In this document: one piece after another, positions 44,862-57,056 of the stretch
How positions within the stretch are numbered: position 1 is the stretch's first letter
Layout: every line of letters starts with the position of its first letter
NCBI RefSeq assembly: GCF_030272615.1
Contig: NC_081415.1
Coordinates: 624,589,740-624,653,739, forward strand
Direction of reading: 5' to 3'
DNA length: 64,000 nucleotides
Source of the DNA: Cryptomeria japonica
Lineage: Eukaryota; Streptophyta; Pinopsida; Cupressales; Cupressaceae
The notes under the pieces: model-generated
Told to the model about the DNA's origin: nothing
The model's input: only the letters and a program-made list of their open reading frames with translations
The model's database searches: none
Program-made: the position numbers and the translations under genes

Positions 44862-47357
44862 TTAAGCATAGTATCTATGCAAGTGCATAGCGTTTATAGG
44901 GTCTTTAAGAGACGTACTGTCTACATCCACTATTTTGTAAGCACCTGATCCATAATCTTCAATAACAATATACGGTCCAAGCCAGTTAGGACTAAATTTT
45001 CCCTTTTCTTCAGGTAAGGCATTCACATTGCGCTGATTCTCATAGAGGACTAAGTCACCTACTGAGAAGGAACGTTGAATAACCTTATCATTATAGCTTC
45101 GTTGTAGAGTTTTGTGATACGCTTGAATATGCTCAAGAGCATTTATACACTGTTCATCAAGCATCTCAAGCTGTTGAAGCCTTTGTTCTCTATAAGAGTC
45201 ATCATCTACTATACCTTTGAGAGAAACTCTAAGTGATGGAATCTCTAATTCTAAAGGCATAATAGCATCAGCACCATAAACAAGATTATAAGGGGTAGTG
45301 CCTGTAGCAATTTGTACACTCGTTCGGTAGGCCCAAAGAGCATAGATTAGCTGAGTATTCCAATGCTTATTCATGGTTTTGCGAAGAATTTGTTCAATTA
45401 TTTTTTTGGATGATTTGGCTTGACCATTTGATTGAGGATAGTATGGTGTAGAAAATCGATGTTTGATATGATATTTCTTGAGGAATTTCTTCACATCTTT
45501 GTTTTTAAAGGATGTCCCATTATCTAAGATTATAGTGGAAGGTATCCCGAATCGAGAAATAATGTTTTCTAGAAGAAATTGACAAATCACTTCAGCAGTA
45601 GTAGAGCGAAGAGGAACAGCTTCTACCCACTTTGCAAAGTAATCTGTTGCGGTTATAATGAAAGTATGTCCTTGAGATGAAGGAGGAGAGATTTTACCAA
45701 TGAGATCCAACCCCCATGCAGAAAAAGGCCAAGAGGCTACCTGAGAATGGAGTTCTTGGGTAGGAGCATGAATCAAATTATTGTGTTGTTGACATTGATG
45801 ACATTTCTTAACAAATGAAAAAGAATCTTGCTGCATAGTTTGCCAATAATATCCCATACAAAGCAATCTTTGAACCAAGGATTTGCCTCCAAAATGCCCC
45901 CCATAGGCACCTGAATGCGCCTCTTCAAGAGCAATAGGGATTTCCGATTTGTTAAGACAGCGAAGGAGAAGACCATTATAACCCCTTCGGTAAAGAACAT
46001 TAGAAAGAATAATATATCTAGCAGACAACTTGTGAACTCTAGCCCTGGTGTTCCTATTGGTGGAATCAGGAAAGGTACCATCGGTCAAGTATCTTACGAT
46101 ATGCGAGTACCATTCATCTGAGTCTATAAAGTCACAACATGTCACCAGGCTAGAATCATCTACAATAGCTGGTGAAATAAGGTTGTGAATAACAAATTTA
46201 AGATCAACCACAGGGTCCTCTAAAGATACAAGAGAAGCCACACATGCCATTGCGTCCGCATGTCGATTATGTTTTCGAGGAATAGGTTCCATGGTGTAAG
46301 AATCAAAATTTTGTAACAAAGAGATAGCCAGGTCTTTATATTGTGATAATTTGTCCTGTTTTGCTTGATACAGTCCTATTACTTGTCTTATAATTAGTTG
46401 AGAATCTCCAAAAATATGTATGTGTTTTATATTCAAAGCCAAGGGTGCCTTTATTCCTGCTATAAGAGCCTCATACTCAACAATGTTATTGGTACATAGG
46501 AAATTGAGACGATAAGATAAGGGAATGGACTTCTTTGTAGGAGAAATCAGAACAACACCTGCCCCCGATCCCGTATGACACTTAGAGCCATCAAAGTATA
46601 ACTCCCAAGTTTCATCTTTCTCTGTACAAAGAATGAAGTCATCAGGAAAAGACTCAGGGTTAGGGAAGGAGAAAGGTGACAGGGCCTCAACCAAGTGATC
46701 AGTCAATGCTTGCCCTTTAATTGCTCTTTGTGAAACAAATTTAAGGTCAAATTCGGTTAACATCATAACCCACTTAGCTAGGCGCCCTGATAAATCAGTT
46801 TTAGAGAAAAGATGCTTCAAAGGATCAAACTTTACCATGACGTGGACTTCTGAATTTAAAAGATAATGTCTCAATTTCTGAGTCGCAAACACCAAGGCCA
46901 AGCATTGTCTTTCTATCACAGAATATCGGGTCTCATAATCGAGTAAGGTACGACTTATATAATAAACTGGACACTCCTTACCATCTTTATCATGTTGTAC
47001 CAATAATGCTGCAAGAGCATGAGAGGAAGTAGCTTTATAAAGAAGAAAGGGTTTAGAAGGTTCGGCAGGTTGAAGGATAGGGGGATTAGCCAAATACACT
47101 TTTAAATCTTCAAATGCTTGCTGACAATCTTCATTCCATTGAAAAGTGATATTCTTTTTAAGAAGTTGAGTAAAAGGAAAAGTACAATCTGCAAGTTGAG
47201 ATACGAACCTACGAATAGCTTGAATCTTTCCTTGTAAGCTTTTGAGTTGAGACACATTTCTAGAAGGTGGCATGTTGACAATAGCATCTATTTTCTTAGT
47301 ATCCACCTCAATCCCACGATGCGAAACTATGAATCCTAATAGTTTTCCACTATCCAC
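44862..47357 (-). pseudogene. Gypsy pol: RNase H, second RNase H, integrase (831 codons open)
   Basis: Residues 1-100 are the RT connection. An RT-type RNase H spans about 102-225. A second, archaeal-type RNase H spans about 250-375 with D256, E295, D318 and D368 in place. The integrase follows: zinc-binding H481, H488, C520, C523; core with D551 and D612. The third catalytic position in the 'NGQAE' motif reads Lys (K648, 'NGQAKSS'), so strand transfer is probably lost. A GPY/F-like segment ('NWLGPYIVI') is near residue 790; no chromodomain is seen. The frame is cut off from RT by a TGA just upstream ('RLNP*KCVFGV'). Confidence 0.93.
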
Positions 47358-47372
47358 ACCAAAAACACATTT

Positions 47373-47915
47373 TCAGGGATTCAAGCGCATGTGATATTTA
47401 TGAATCCTTTCAAAGATTTGATGAAGGATCTTAATGTGATCTATGCAGAGAATGGATTTGGCTAAAACATCATGAACATAATCTTCTAAAATCTTATGCA
47501 TGTAATTGTGAAAGATAAGGGTCATCGCTCGTTGATAAGTTGCGCCAGCATTTTTAAGTTCGAAAGGCATCATTACCCAACAAAACGTACCCCAAGGAGT
47601 GGTGAAAGCAGTTTTGAATTGATCTTGAGGATTAATAAAAATTTGATTGTATCTTGAAAAACCATCCATGAAGGATAACAAAGCATGTCCTGCTATAGAA
47701 TCAACTATCATGTCAATGTTTGGGAGGGGAAAATCATCTTTCAAAGAAGCTTTATTTAAATCTCGAAAGTCAGTGCACATCCTTATTTTATTATCTGATT
47801 TAGCCATAGCGACAATATTTGAAATCCATGGGGAATAATCAATAGGGCGGATAAATCCGGCCTCCAATAATTTTTCAATCTCAGCCTTAACAAGCAAAGC
47901 TACCTTAGGATTCAT
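47373..47915 (-). pseudogene. Gypsy reverse transcriptase (180 codons open)
   Basis: Motifs: 'EIEKLLEAGFIRPIDYSPW', 'RMCTDFRDLNKA', 'SFMDGFSRYNQI' (catalytic Asp, residue 84), 'TPWGTFCWVMMPFELKNAGATYQRAM', and at residues 146-149 'YVHD' where YVDD is expected. The first Asp of the pair is changed (GAT to CAT), so the enzyme is probably inactive. The usual Gly in 'MPFGL' is Glu. A TAA upstream (in 'KPMK*KIQKMNP') and a TGA downstream separate it from the neighbouring frames. Confidence 0.93.
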
Positions 47916-47927
47916 TTTTTGAATCTT

Positions 47928-50402
47928 TTATTTCATAGGCTTAGCATCAGGAACTAAGACAATATTATGAGTGACGATCTTAGGATCTATACCAGGCATG
48001 TCAGAATATGTCCAAGCAAAGATCTCAGGGAATTCACGCAATAAATCTTCATATTGTTTTTGTTCCTGTTTGTCCAGACATTTTCCAATTTTAATAACTT
48101 TTTCTTCATTGCCAGAATCCATCTTAACATCAATGGTGTTGCTTATAAGAAGATTACTTTGTTGAGGAGTATCCTTTAATTGAGGAAATTCTTTCACAAT
48201 CTCATCGTTATTAGTCTCTTTTCCAAAATAGGCTTCAGTGTTCAAACAATAAGGGAATCCCCTATTGTGATGATAACAAGGAAGAGTATCATATGCTCCT
48301 AAAAACTCAGCCAAAGCATCATCGGTAGGAAAAACATCCAAAGCACAGGCATGCGAAGGATCAATATACTCAGGGTGTCTCATTGGTAGAGATGTAGAAA
48401 TAACATTAACACTAATACATGGTCTTCTAGAAGCTTTAGTGCGCTTGCAGGGATTATAACCAAGTCCAAAGGCATAATCATAAAGATTATTCTCTAGAGG
48501 AACCTTTATTCCTTGTTCGTGAGCACTACAACCATTTCCATTATACCCATGCTTAGCTAGAATACAAAAACCACGACCATAACGATCAGCCATTTCAGAA
48601 AGAGAAGGTGGTTTTTCATAAGACAAAGAATCAAATCCTTTAGAATTGGAAGTGTGAGGAGAAGAAGTTTGAGAAGCGGCCACAAAGTTATTGCTCATAG
48701 GTTCAGGTAATGTTGATTGATTTTTAGCTTCTTCCTTCTTTTCACCTTTAAGCTCTCTAGAAGGAACCTTATATTCACCTACAAAGGTGGGATTAAAATC
48801 AAGAGATCCCCAATCATCTTCTGCGAGAACCTTCTCAGGATCAAAATCCTTCTTATGTGTAGTTTCAAGTTGAGAAGAATCCTCTTCAGGAGCTCCAGAC
48901 TCATCTAAAGAATTTTGATCATCAGAGAGCGAGGATTTATCGATAGGTATCTTGTTTAAAGAGTCATCACTAGACGAGGAAGGATTAGAAGAACCCCTTT
49001 TGGAAGTAGATGTTTGTAAACAAGCTTGGAAGTTAGTATCACCTATCAAGGTATATGTCTTATTGTTATAAATAAATTTAACTTGTCTATGCAATGTAGA
49101 GGGGACAACTTGCATACTGTGAATCCAAGGTCTCCCTAATAGCAAGTTGTATGTTAGATTTCCTGACATAACATGGATAGGAGTAGGCAAAGTAACAGGC
49201 CCCACTGTGATGGGTAAGGTGATAATACCTAATGAAGTTTTAGCCACATTATCAAAGCCTCGAATAGGATGAGAGTCAGGGTCAATTAGGGATGTATCCA
49301 CATTCATCTTATGCAAGAGATTAATGCTACACACATTAAGACCATAGCCATTATCTACTAGTGTTTGTCTTATAGTAGTATCATTTATGATAACCACAAT
49401 CATCAAGGGATCATATTGATGTTGAATTTCACTAGTGGGCAACTCATCTTGAGTAAACACAATATGAGCTTTAGGATTCATCACGGAGTTAACCAAAGAC
49501 ACTATATTACTAGATGTATTCAGTGGAGGAACATTCAAATCTTTCAAAGCATCTTGTAACATTCCATGATGAGCAGAAGAAGTTTGAATCAAATCCCAAA
49601 GGGATATCTTAGCAGGGGTAGCTTTAAGTTGTTCTATGAGATCATATTCCTTGCCAAGAACTTGTGAAATACGCGGAGCTTGCGGAAGAGTTGGTTGAGG
49701 ATTAGGAAGAGAAACCGGAGTAACCGGAGGAGGATTAGGCTGCCTATTATTTCTAGTATGATAAGTATGGGCAACCGCATGATAACTCTCTCTAGTTAAT
49801 TGCTTGGCATAATTATAAGGACTTATAGGTTTTCTTCCTTGCACAGTGATGATAGGTTTATTTGGAGTAAGGAAGGAATCATACCCCCCTTGGATAGTAA
49901 GGAGAGGTGATTTAGGAACTTGAAAGGTGGGAGAAGGACAAGCACCTTGGACTTCAAAGAGAGGCTTATTATGCTCATTTAGGTTTATCATGTTAACTAA
50001 TTTAGAAGTTTTGTTCTTGTTTAGAGATTTCGATAAAGCCACAAAGTCATCAAGAGCATCATCCAACAAAGCATGATCATACCTATTAAAATGTTTATCT
50101 TTTGACTCAAAAGGAGACATCTCCTCATAGAGGGGATTATTGAAAACAACCATGTTACTAGATTCAGTGGAAGAGTTGATAGGAATGTACCCTTGAGAGG
50201 AATCATTCAACTTATCTTTCTCATCACAACGAAATGGCATAGTAACAAGGTTTATGAGTTTTTGGTAAAATGAAGGTTTGGCCTCTTTAGGATTCAAAAA
50301 CTCATCTAAAGCTTCATCTAATTCATCTTGGCTATACTCATAATCAACATAATTGCATACATCATCATAAATACGAACATCTTGCAAATAGAAATCTGAC
50401 AT
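47928..50402 (-). pseudogene. Gypsy protease-containing ORF (824 codons), no recognisable gag
   Basis: The ATG at 50402 lies 162 bp inside the primer site. Residues 1-300 are acidic then Pro-rich, with no zinc knuckle and no retrotransposon-gag signature that I can see. A pepsin-like protease follows: 'LVDNGYGLNVC' with D-N-G at 350-352 and 'LLGRPWIH' at 421-428. D-N-G in place of D-S/T-G is common in this protease lineage. Residues 461-770 are a low-complexity linker, and the C-terminus ('EFPEIFAWTYSDMPGIDP') is the conserved lead-in to RT. In an intact element it would be continuous with RT. The missing gag suggests the copy depended on a partner. Confidence 0.88.
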
Positions 50403-50563
50403 TTTGAAATAAAAGTTGCATAAAACTTAGACACACAATGCAAAGAAACAAAGAAACACACTCCTTTTTTTTTTCTTTTTATGAAAATGAAACTTAAATG
50501 AAACACACTAAATCTAGATCTAGATCTAACAAATGCAATGCAAGAGAAAGCAATAATAAGATT

Positions 50564-50579
50564 CATGTCGGGTTCACCA
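50564..50579 (-). other. Candidate primer binding site of the gypsy element
   Basis: Reverse strand TGGTGAACCCGACATG, three bases after the 5' LTR. It starts with TGG as expected for pairing with a tRNA CCA end, but it is not the initiator-Met site; I cannot name the tRNA with confidence. Confidence 0.65.
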
Positions 50580-50582
50580 AAA

Positions 50583-52252
50583 TGTGTAGGGGAAAAAGCG
50601 AGACTAGGTTAACATGTCCTAATCCTACCTTTTGACACACATTGTGGAATACGAAAGAGCCTAGAGGTATCACACAATTGGCTACTTCTTTTTGTGAAAG
50701 AGAGAGCCATGGGCTACCTATTAGGGTTTCTATTCCTTTGTTGTAATTGAAAGATAAAATGATGCAAGTTCAATCCCTAATCCCAAAGTGCAAGTATGAA
50801 CTAATAACAACATTGCAGAATTGAACTTAAACTATGAAAAGCTGTAAACACAAGGACAAGACAAGAATACAAATGCATACCCAGAGTCAAAATCTGAGTG
50901 GAAATGTTTGGGATGGGGGCGCGAGCACCACTGTCCTGATTCTGTTCCTGAAACTGCACCTGAAACTGCTGTTTTGCAACCTGGAAAATTGTCTAAACTG
51001 CCAAAACTTGCTGTCTGTCAGGGGGACCAGGGCGCCCAGCGCCCCTGTCCTAGGGACCAGGGTGCCTAGCGCCCCTATCCTGGTAGGACCAGGGTGCCCC
51101 AGGCCCCTGTCCTAGTCTTCTACTCTGAAACTTGGTGTAGGGTTCGGTCTCCGTCTGCTTCTTTCGGATCTGCAACTTGCGGCGTCGTCTGAATCCCGAA
51201 ATCTGCACTTATATCTAAAAAGGTGTTTTGGGCAGCTATATAGGGTTTTTCCTTAGTCAAACCCCCGCTTTGGTGATTTCCACCTCCACGAATAGCCAAG
51301 TTGTATTGTAAAAGTAATGTGTGTGCAGACCTTGTGTGTGTGCAAGATCTAAAATGCGAGTAAGCAAACTAGAGCAACCTAGAAAGTAAACCCTAATTGC
51401 TTGTAAATGACAATGTAAATGCTCCAAATCAAGTTGCAAAGTGATCTAAAGTATGAATGCAAGTGACATAATGAGGCTTATGCAAAGACATGAAAACAAC
51501 ATGAAATCATACCCAACCCCAAGGGAGGGGTACAAGCCAATCTTCAGTCGGTGATCCCTTATTTCTCTTCAATGCCTTCAAAGCCTTAAGTGGATGAATG
51601 AATTTGATGAATGCTTGGAGGATGAATGTTGAGTGTTGCTGAAGTCTTCAAAGATCTTCTCTTTCACTGCATATGAGGTTCCTGAAAACAAATTCCAGTT
51701 CCTTTCAAATGAAGAAAGAGAGCTCTTATGTATGAAACCCTAGGTCTTAATTCCGACTTTTGGCCAACCTAGAGATTGAATATCCCGCCAATTTCTTGGG
51801 GTTAAGCCTTATTTTATGATTGGATCGCACTCCTAAAATTTCAGGAAAAATGTCTGGGACCATGTGCACTCCGGGCGCCACGGTCCCTACAACTTTTCAC
51901 CAAATTTTCAGGGCCGTCGGATATGATGATTTTAGAGTGAATCCCGAAGTTACAGGTGATTTCGAGATGTTTTGACCCCCGAAATCAAGCCCCCAAGCTC
52001 AGAATAGGGCCTAATTAGGGTTTTTGATTAAGTGATGTATTGGAGGAATAAAATGAAAGGGGCACGCTTTAATGAAAGGGCCTGACTTTATGATGTGGAA
52101 GATGATGAAATAGAATCTTTAGACCTAATTAATTTGATTAATTAAGTGCTAAAGGGGAAATGAAATGCAAAATGCAACTGCGCCAAGGCGGGTGCTAAAC
52201 TAGGTGTGAAATTGTACTGCTTTAGCAAGTGCATACAATTTATGACGTTACA
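50583..52252 (-). repeat. Gypsy 5' LTR (right copy, 1670 bp)
   Basis: Same ends and length as the left copy. The GC-rich block is at about 51020-51112. Differences from the left copy are scattered substitutions, many of them C/T or G/A. Confidence 0.93.
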
Positions 52253-55130
52253 TAAATGTGATGATGTATACTGGGTTGAAGGTTTGAAATACAATTTTTT
52301 GAGTGTAGCATAGCTAAACAATACAAGATACCAAATAGAATTCCAGAAGGGATGTGTCAAAGTTCATGACAAACATGGAAAGCTGGCTGCTATCGGGACA
52401 CAAACAAAAGGTAATACATTTCATCTTGACTCAACTCGGAACAAATGTCTATATGAAAAAATAGAAGATACCTGGTTATGGCATAAAAGGTTTTGTCATG
52501 TAAATTTTGATAATCTGATCAAAATAAGTAAGAAGCATCGACTACGAGGTCTACCTAGCCTGGAAAAACCTGAGAATGCTATGTGTCGAGGATGCCAAAT
52601 GGATAAGATGACAAGATCAAGCTTTACAAGTAAGTCCTACACTTCTAAAGGAATTTTAGATCTAGTACACACTAATCTTTGTGGTCCTATGAAAGTTTAG
52701 AGTTATTATGGTGACAAATACTTCATATTATTTGTAGATGATTACTCAAGGATGATGTCAGTTATGTTTTTAAAAGCAAAATCCGAAGCTTTTCAATTGT
52801 TTAAATGGTACAAGGAAAGATTGGAAAAAGAAACAAGAAGACAACTGAAATGTCTTAGATCTGATAGAGGAGGAAAATTCACTTCTTATGAATTTAAATT
52901 ATTTTGCAATGATCATGGTATAAAAAGGCAAGTGTCTACACCGAGAACACCTTAGCAAAATGTGATAGCTGAGAGAAGAAAAAGATCAATTGTATATTGT
53001 GCTAGAACCCTGTTGATAGAAAAGAGGGTACCTCAAACATTTTGGAGAGAAGTAATCAACACTGTTGTTTACACCCTGAATTGAGTACAACTAAAGAAAG
53101 AAACTATGAAGACACCATATGAAATTTGGTATGACAAGAAACCTAATGTAAGTTATTTTAAAATCTTTGGAAGTAGATGTTATGCTCACAAAGATGACAG
53201 AAATGGAAAGTTTGATGAGAAAAGCGAGGAAGGAACATTTCTTGGTTATTCTTCTAGAAGTAAAGCATTTAATTGTCTGATCAAATAATCTAACAAAATA
53301 GTAGAAAATGCAAATGTGAGAATTGATGAATTTGCAGAAAGAAATGATGAAGGAAATTCCAAAGAACCAGAAAATTATGAAGAATTTGTTTATGTTCAAC
53401 CGAGAAGTCCTACCGAGAAAGTTGCTAAAGAAAATGAAGATAATATCCAGTTACCGAGTGAGGAAGAAGATCATACAGAGCCTGCCAAGCCTATATTAGC
53501 CAAATATGTCAGAAGAAATCATGCATCAAGTCAGATTATAGGAGATAAGGATGATCCAGTGATGACAAGGAACAAACTGAGATAGAACACATGTCTGATA
53601 TCTGAATTTGAACCAAGAATAGTAAAAGAGGCATTTAACAATGAAGATTAGGTAAATGCCATGACAGAAGAGATTGATCAAATCAAGAAGATCCCAAGAT
53701 CGAAGGACAAAAATGTAATCAGTACAAAGTGGATTTTCAGAAACAAGCTAAATGAAAAAGGTGAGGTCATTTGGAACAAAGCAAGACTAGTTTGCAAAGG
53801 TTATGCTCAAGAAGAAGGAATAGATTATGGTGAGACTTTTGCACTTGTGGCTAGACTTGAGGGAGTAAGAACATTGTTGGCATATGCTGCTTTCAAAAAT
53901 TTCAAGGTATATCAAATGGATGTTAAATCTGCATTTTTGAATGGTATACTAGAAGAAGAAGTTTATATTGAACAACCTGAAGGATTTGTTGAAGACAAGA
54001 GTAAAGATCAGGTATATAAATTAAACAAAGCTTTATATGGTCTAAAACAAGCACCTAGAGCATGGTATGAAAGACTGCACTCTTACTTAATCAAGATTGG
54101 TTTTATAAGAACAAGTGAAAACAACAATATGTACATGAAGAATGATGAGGACAATGGAATACTGATCTTAGCCATATTTGTTGATGATATTATTTTTTGT
54201 GGAAATTATTCTCTATGCAAGAACTTTGGAAATGAAATGTGTAAAGAATTTGAGATATCATTAATCGGTGAGATAAAGTATTTTATAGGTTTATAAATAC
54301 TGCAAATGAAAGATGAGATTTTTATTACTCAATCCAAATACATAAAGGAAATATTGAAGAAATTTGGAATGGAGGATTCTAAACCAGTAAGTACTCCTAT
54401 GACTACTAACTGTAAACTATCAAAGAATAATGAATCTGCATCTGTTGATGAGACACTTTACCGATCTATGATTGGAAAGCTGCAATATGTTGTTCACAGC
54501 AGGCCAGATATAGCACATGTAGTAGGAATAGTTGCAAGATTTTTTGTAGATCCCAAAGAAACCCATATGACAATAATCAAGAGAATTTTCAGATACTTGA
54601 GAGGCACTAAAGATTATGGCTTAGTATATGAAAAGAGAAATGATTTTGATTTAAAAGTTTATACTGATGTTGATTGGGTAGGAAACATTGATGACAGGAA
54701 AAACACAAGTGGTGGAGCTTTCTTCTTGGGAGATAGACTAGTAAGTTGGCTTAGAAAGAAACAAGGATGTATTTCACAATCAACAGCTGAAGTTGAATAT
54801 GTCGTTGCAACATTGAATTGTACCAATATTGCATGGATCAAACAACTGTTGGAAGGTATAAATGAGAAAGTTACCAAGCCAATAACTATATTCTACGATA
54901 ATACTAGTGCCATTAACATTTCAAAGAATCTGGTAATGCACTCTAAGACAAAACATATCTCTATAAAGTATCATTATCTCAGAGAAGAAGTTCAAGAGAA
55001 GAAAGTTGTGCTGGAATATATTAGTTCAAAGAAGCAAATAGCATACATCTTCACAAAGCCACTGCCAAGGGACACTTTTGAGTATCTCAGAAGCAAGTTA
55101 GGGGTCCTACCCCTATCTTCTACTCACTGA
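52253..55130 (+). pseudogene. Copia 3 integrase, RT and RNase H, second half of gag-pol
   Basis: It continues with 'DDVYWVEGL', GAG-pre-integrase 'WHKRFCHVNFDN', the integrase core (about 52650-53080), RT with complete '[12 protein letters not shown]' fingers and an intact FVDDI at about 54178-54192, and RNase H ending in 'TKPLPRDTFEYLRSKLGVLPL'. Open stretches of 211 and 274 residues (53661-54296, 54306-55130) are the best preserved copia coding regions in the window. Stops remain at 52953 (PQQN motif), about 53083, 53287, 53583, 53650 and 54294. Most fit C-to-T or G-to-A changes of Gln, Arg or Trp codons. Confidence 0.92.
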
Positions 55131-55354
55131 CAGAGTTTAGTGAAAGCATCAATTTGATGACTCTACCAAATATTATTTGTGGATTGATGCTGATTTACAC
55201 ACTTTAGGAGGTTTTCTAAAGGCGTGCAGGAAATAGTGATTGGAGACAAGTTGCTCTAACCAAGACTGAGATAATACATGTGTAACACAGTAAGGCAAAT
55301 CACTTCACAGGGGAAGAAACCATGAATTAGCTCTTTTTTCTTTTTAGCATTGTT

Positions 55355-55567
55355 GTCAAAGGGGGAGAAGACTAAATGGTAAAGCCCTAAATGAAGAAGA
55401 TAATAGAAAACCAATGCCAGGGGGAGAAGACTTCAGGAGAAGGTTCGATCAGCTCAAGGATAACAGGATAAGACGAAACAACAATCTGAATCTGAATCAG
55501 TTGGAACAAATCAAGTTGGTATTACCATTTAATTGTTAGTTTTGCCATCAATGCCAAAGGGGGAGAT
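55355..55567 (+). other. Two polypurine tracts before copia 3 right LTR
   Basis: 'caaagggggagaag' at 55357-55370 and 'caaagggggagat' at 55555-55567, the second directly before TGTTGG. Same arrangement as in copia 1. Confidence 0.8.
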
Positions 55568-57056
55568 TGTTGGCATTACAATAGAAAGGAGATTGTTGGC
55601 ATTTCAATAAGGATATTGAGCAGGTAGTTGGAGATTGTTGATATAACTAAAGAAGGATGATTACTGTCTTAATAATATTATTTTGTCATTGCTGTCAAGA
55701 AATTGATTTTTTGATTCTGTATGATGTTGCCATATCTTTAGAAGTATGTTTTGATGAGCATTAAGAGGTCGGTAAGTGACACAGAAAGAATGTGATAATA
55801 AAGGGGAGATATAAGTTATTCAATGGGAAACTATTACCGAGTTAGACAATGTTGAGATCATGTTGTTTTGATTGTTTTGATATCCTACACATGTTGTTGA
55901 TTGTAAGTTTAATACTGTACCATGTCACCAAGCAAGGAACCTAGTTGGTAAACCCTAAGGTTATCGATATCGGTTAACGAAGGAAGAATGTCTACTGAGC
56001 AAAGTTCAGTATTAACCGAGTAATAACCAAGTTATAATAGATTGCATTGGATGGATAAAAGCATTATTTAATGAAGGATGTTGATGAGCTGGAGATGAAT
56101 AAATGATTGGTTTGCCATGCAAGAAGTTTGTTAAGAATCTAAGAGAATGAAAATACAGGAGGAATATCTACAGCACAGATTGAACCGTAATAACCTAGCA
56201 CAAGTTCCTAGGAAGGAATGCAAGTTCCAAGGCGAGATAAAATGTTTTCAGATTGAAGGATATGTTGAACCTAGTCAAGTTTGATTATCTGATGGCTAAG
56301 ATTATAATGGGAAATGTGATCAAGGAGATTAAGCAATCAGAAATTGTTCATAAATAAGGAATTGTTGATAAACACTACATGCAGGCAAATGTATGCATAG
56401 TGATGCTATAGGAATGTTTACCAAGCTCAGAAGCTTGAAGATCTGATTGTAGAACAAATTGAGTAGCCCAGCAAGCCCATCAAGGGATTAGATAAGTCTT
56501 ATGACAAGAATATTTTGAGCAAATAAGAATCTATTTTAGTATTTCAAATGTGAAGTTGCAGATATATTTTATTACTGTTGTTTATTTTTTAAGTGACAGG
56601 AAATCTCTTAACTGAGTGGACCTAATAGTCTTATTTGTAAATCCTCTAGGAAGGTAACATTCTAAATGAGTGTTTGAAATCCTTTGACAAGGTCACTTAT
56701 AACAAAGTGCAAGACTCTAACAAGTCTGATGGAAATCCCTTAACCGGGTTACATCTAGTAATGTGTTTGTAATCTTTAACAGGATTTTCTTTTAACCGAG
56801 CATACTCTAGAAGGGTATATTTCTTAGTGGGTCCGAAATCCCACAGTGGTTTTTCCCTATTTGGGTTTCCACGTTAAACCTGGTGTTATATGTGTTGTGA
56901 TGTTATCTATTCATGAGTTTGAATGTTTTACAGTTTTGGTTATGTATTCTGAAGTATAAGCTACCGAGGTTGAATCTGTTGAATATATTGAAGATTAAGT
57001 TTGTATGATTCACCCCCCCCTCTCATCTTGTTTACTATTAGCATCAGAGCTTTACA
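55568..57056 (+). repeat. Copia 3 right LTR (1489 bp)
   Basis: Starts TGTTGGCATTACAATAG and ends GCTTTACA. It aligns end to end with 36620-38132, with scattered substitutions and one length difference. Confidence 0.92.

Larger units (their letters stand above)
39494..52252 (-). mobile_element. Ty3/gypsy element (Tat-like), complete, carrying an antisense PMD gene
   Basis: Two 1670-bp LTRs (39494-41163, 50583-52252) are flanked by TAAAT at 39489-39493 and 52253-52257. Coding order on the reverse strand is protease, RT, RNase H, second RNase H, integrase: the gypsy order. The extra archaeal-type RNase H is characteristic of the Tat/Ogre lineage. Between the integrase end (44862) and the 3' LTR lies a plus-strand gene with a plant mobile domain. 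pol is split by two stops and has lost catalytic residues; no gag domain with a zinc knuckle is seen. It was inserted after copia 3. Confidence 0.92.
36620..57056 (+). mobile_element. Copia element 3 (Sirevirus-like), full length, with nested gypsy
   Basis: LTRs are at 36620-38132 and 55568-57056. Flanks carry TAGAA at 36615-36619 and, one base off the LTR end, at 57058-57062. It has an initiator-Met primer site, gag-pol in one orientation, and two polypurine tracts. A complete gypsy element (39494-52252) splits the coding region between the protease and GAG-pre-integrase parts. Without it the copia is about 7.7 kb. It is related to copia 1 in gag, pol and LTR layout but clearly a different family. 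Confidence 0.93.
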
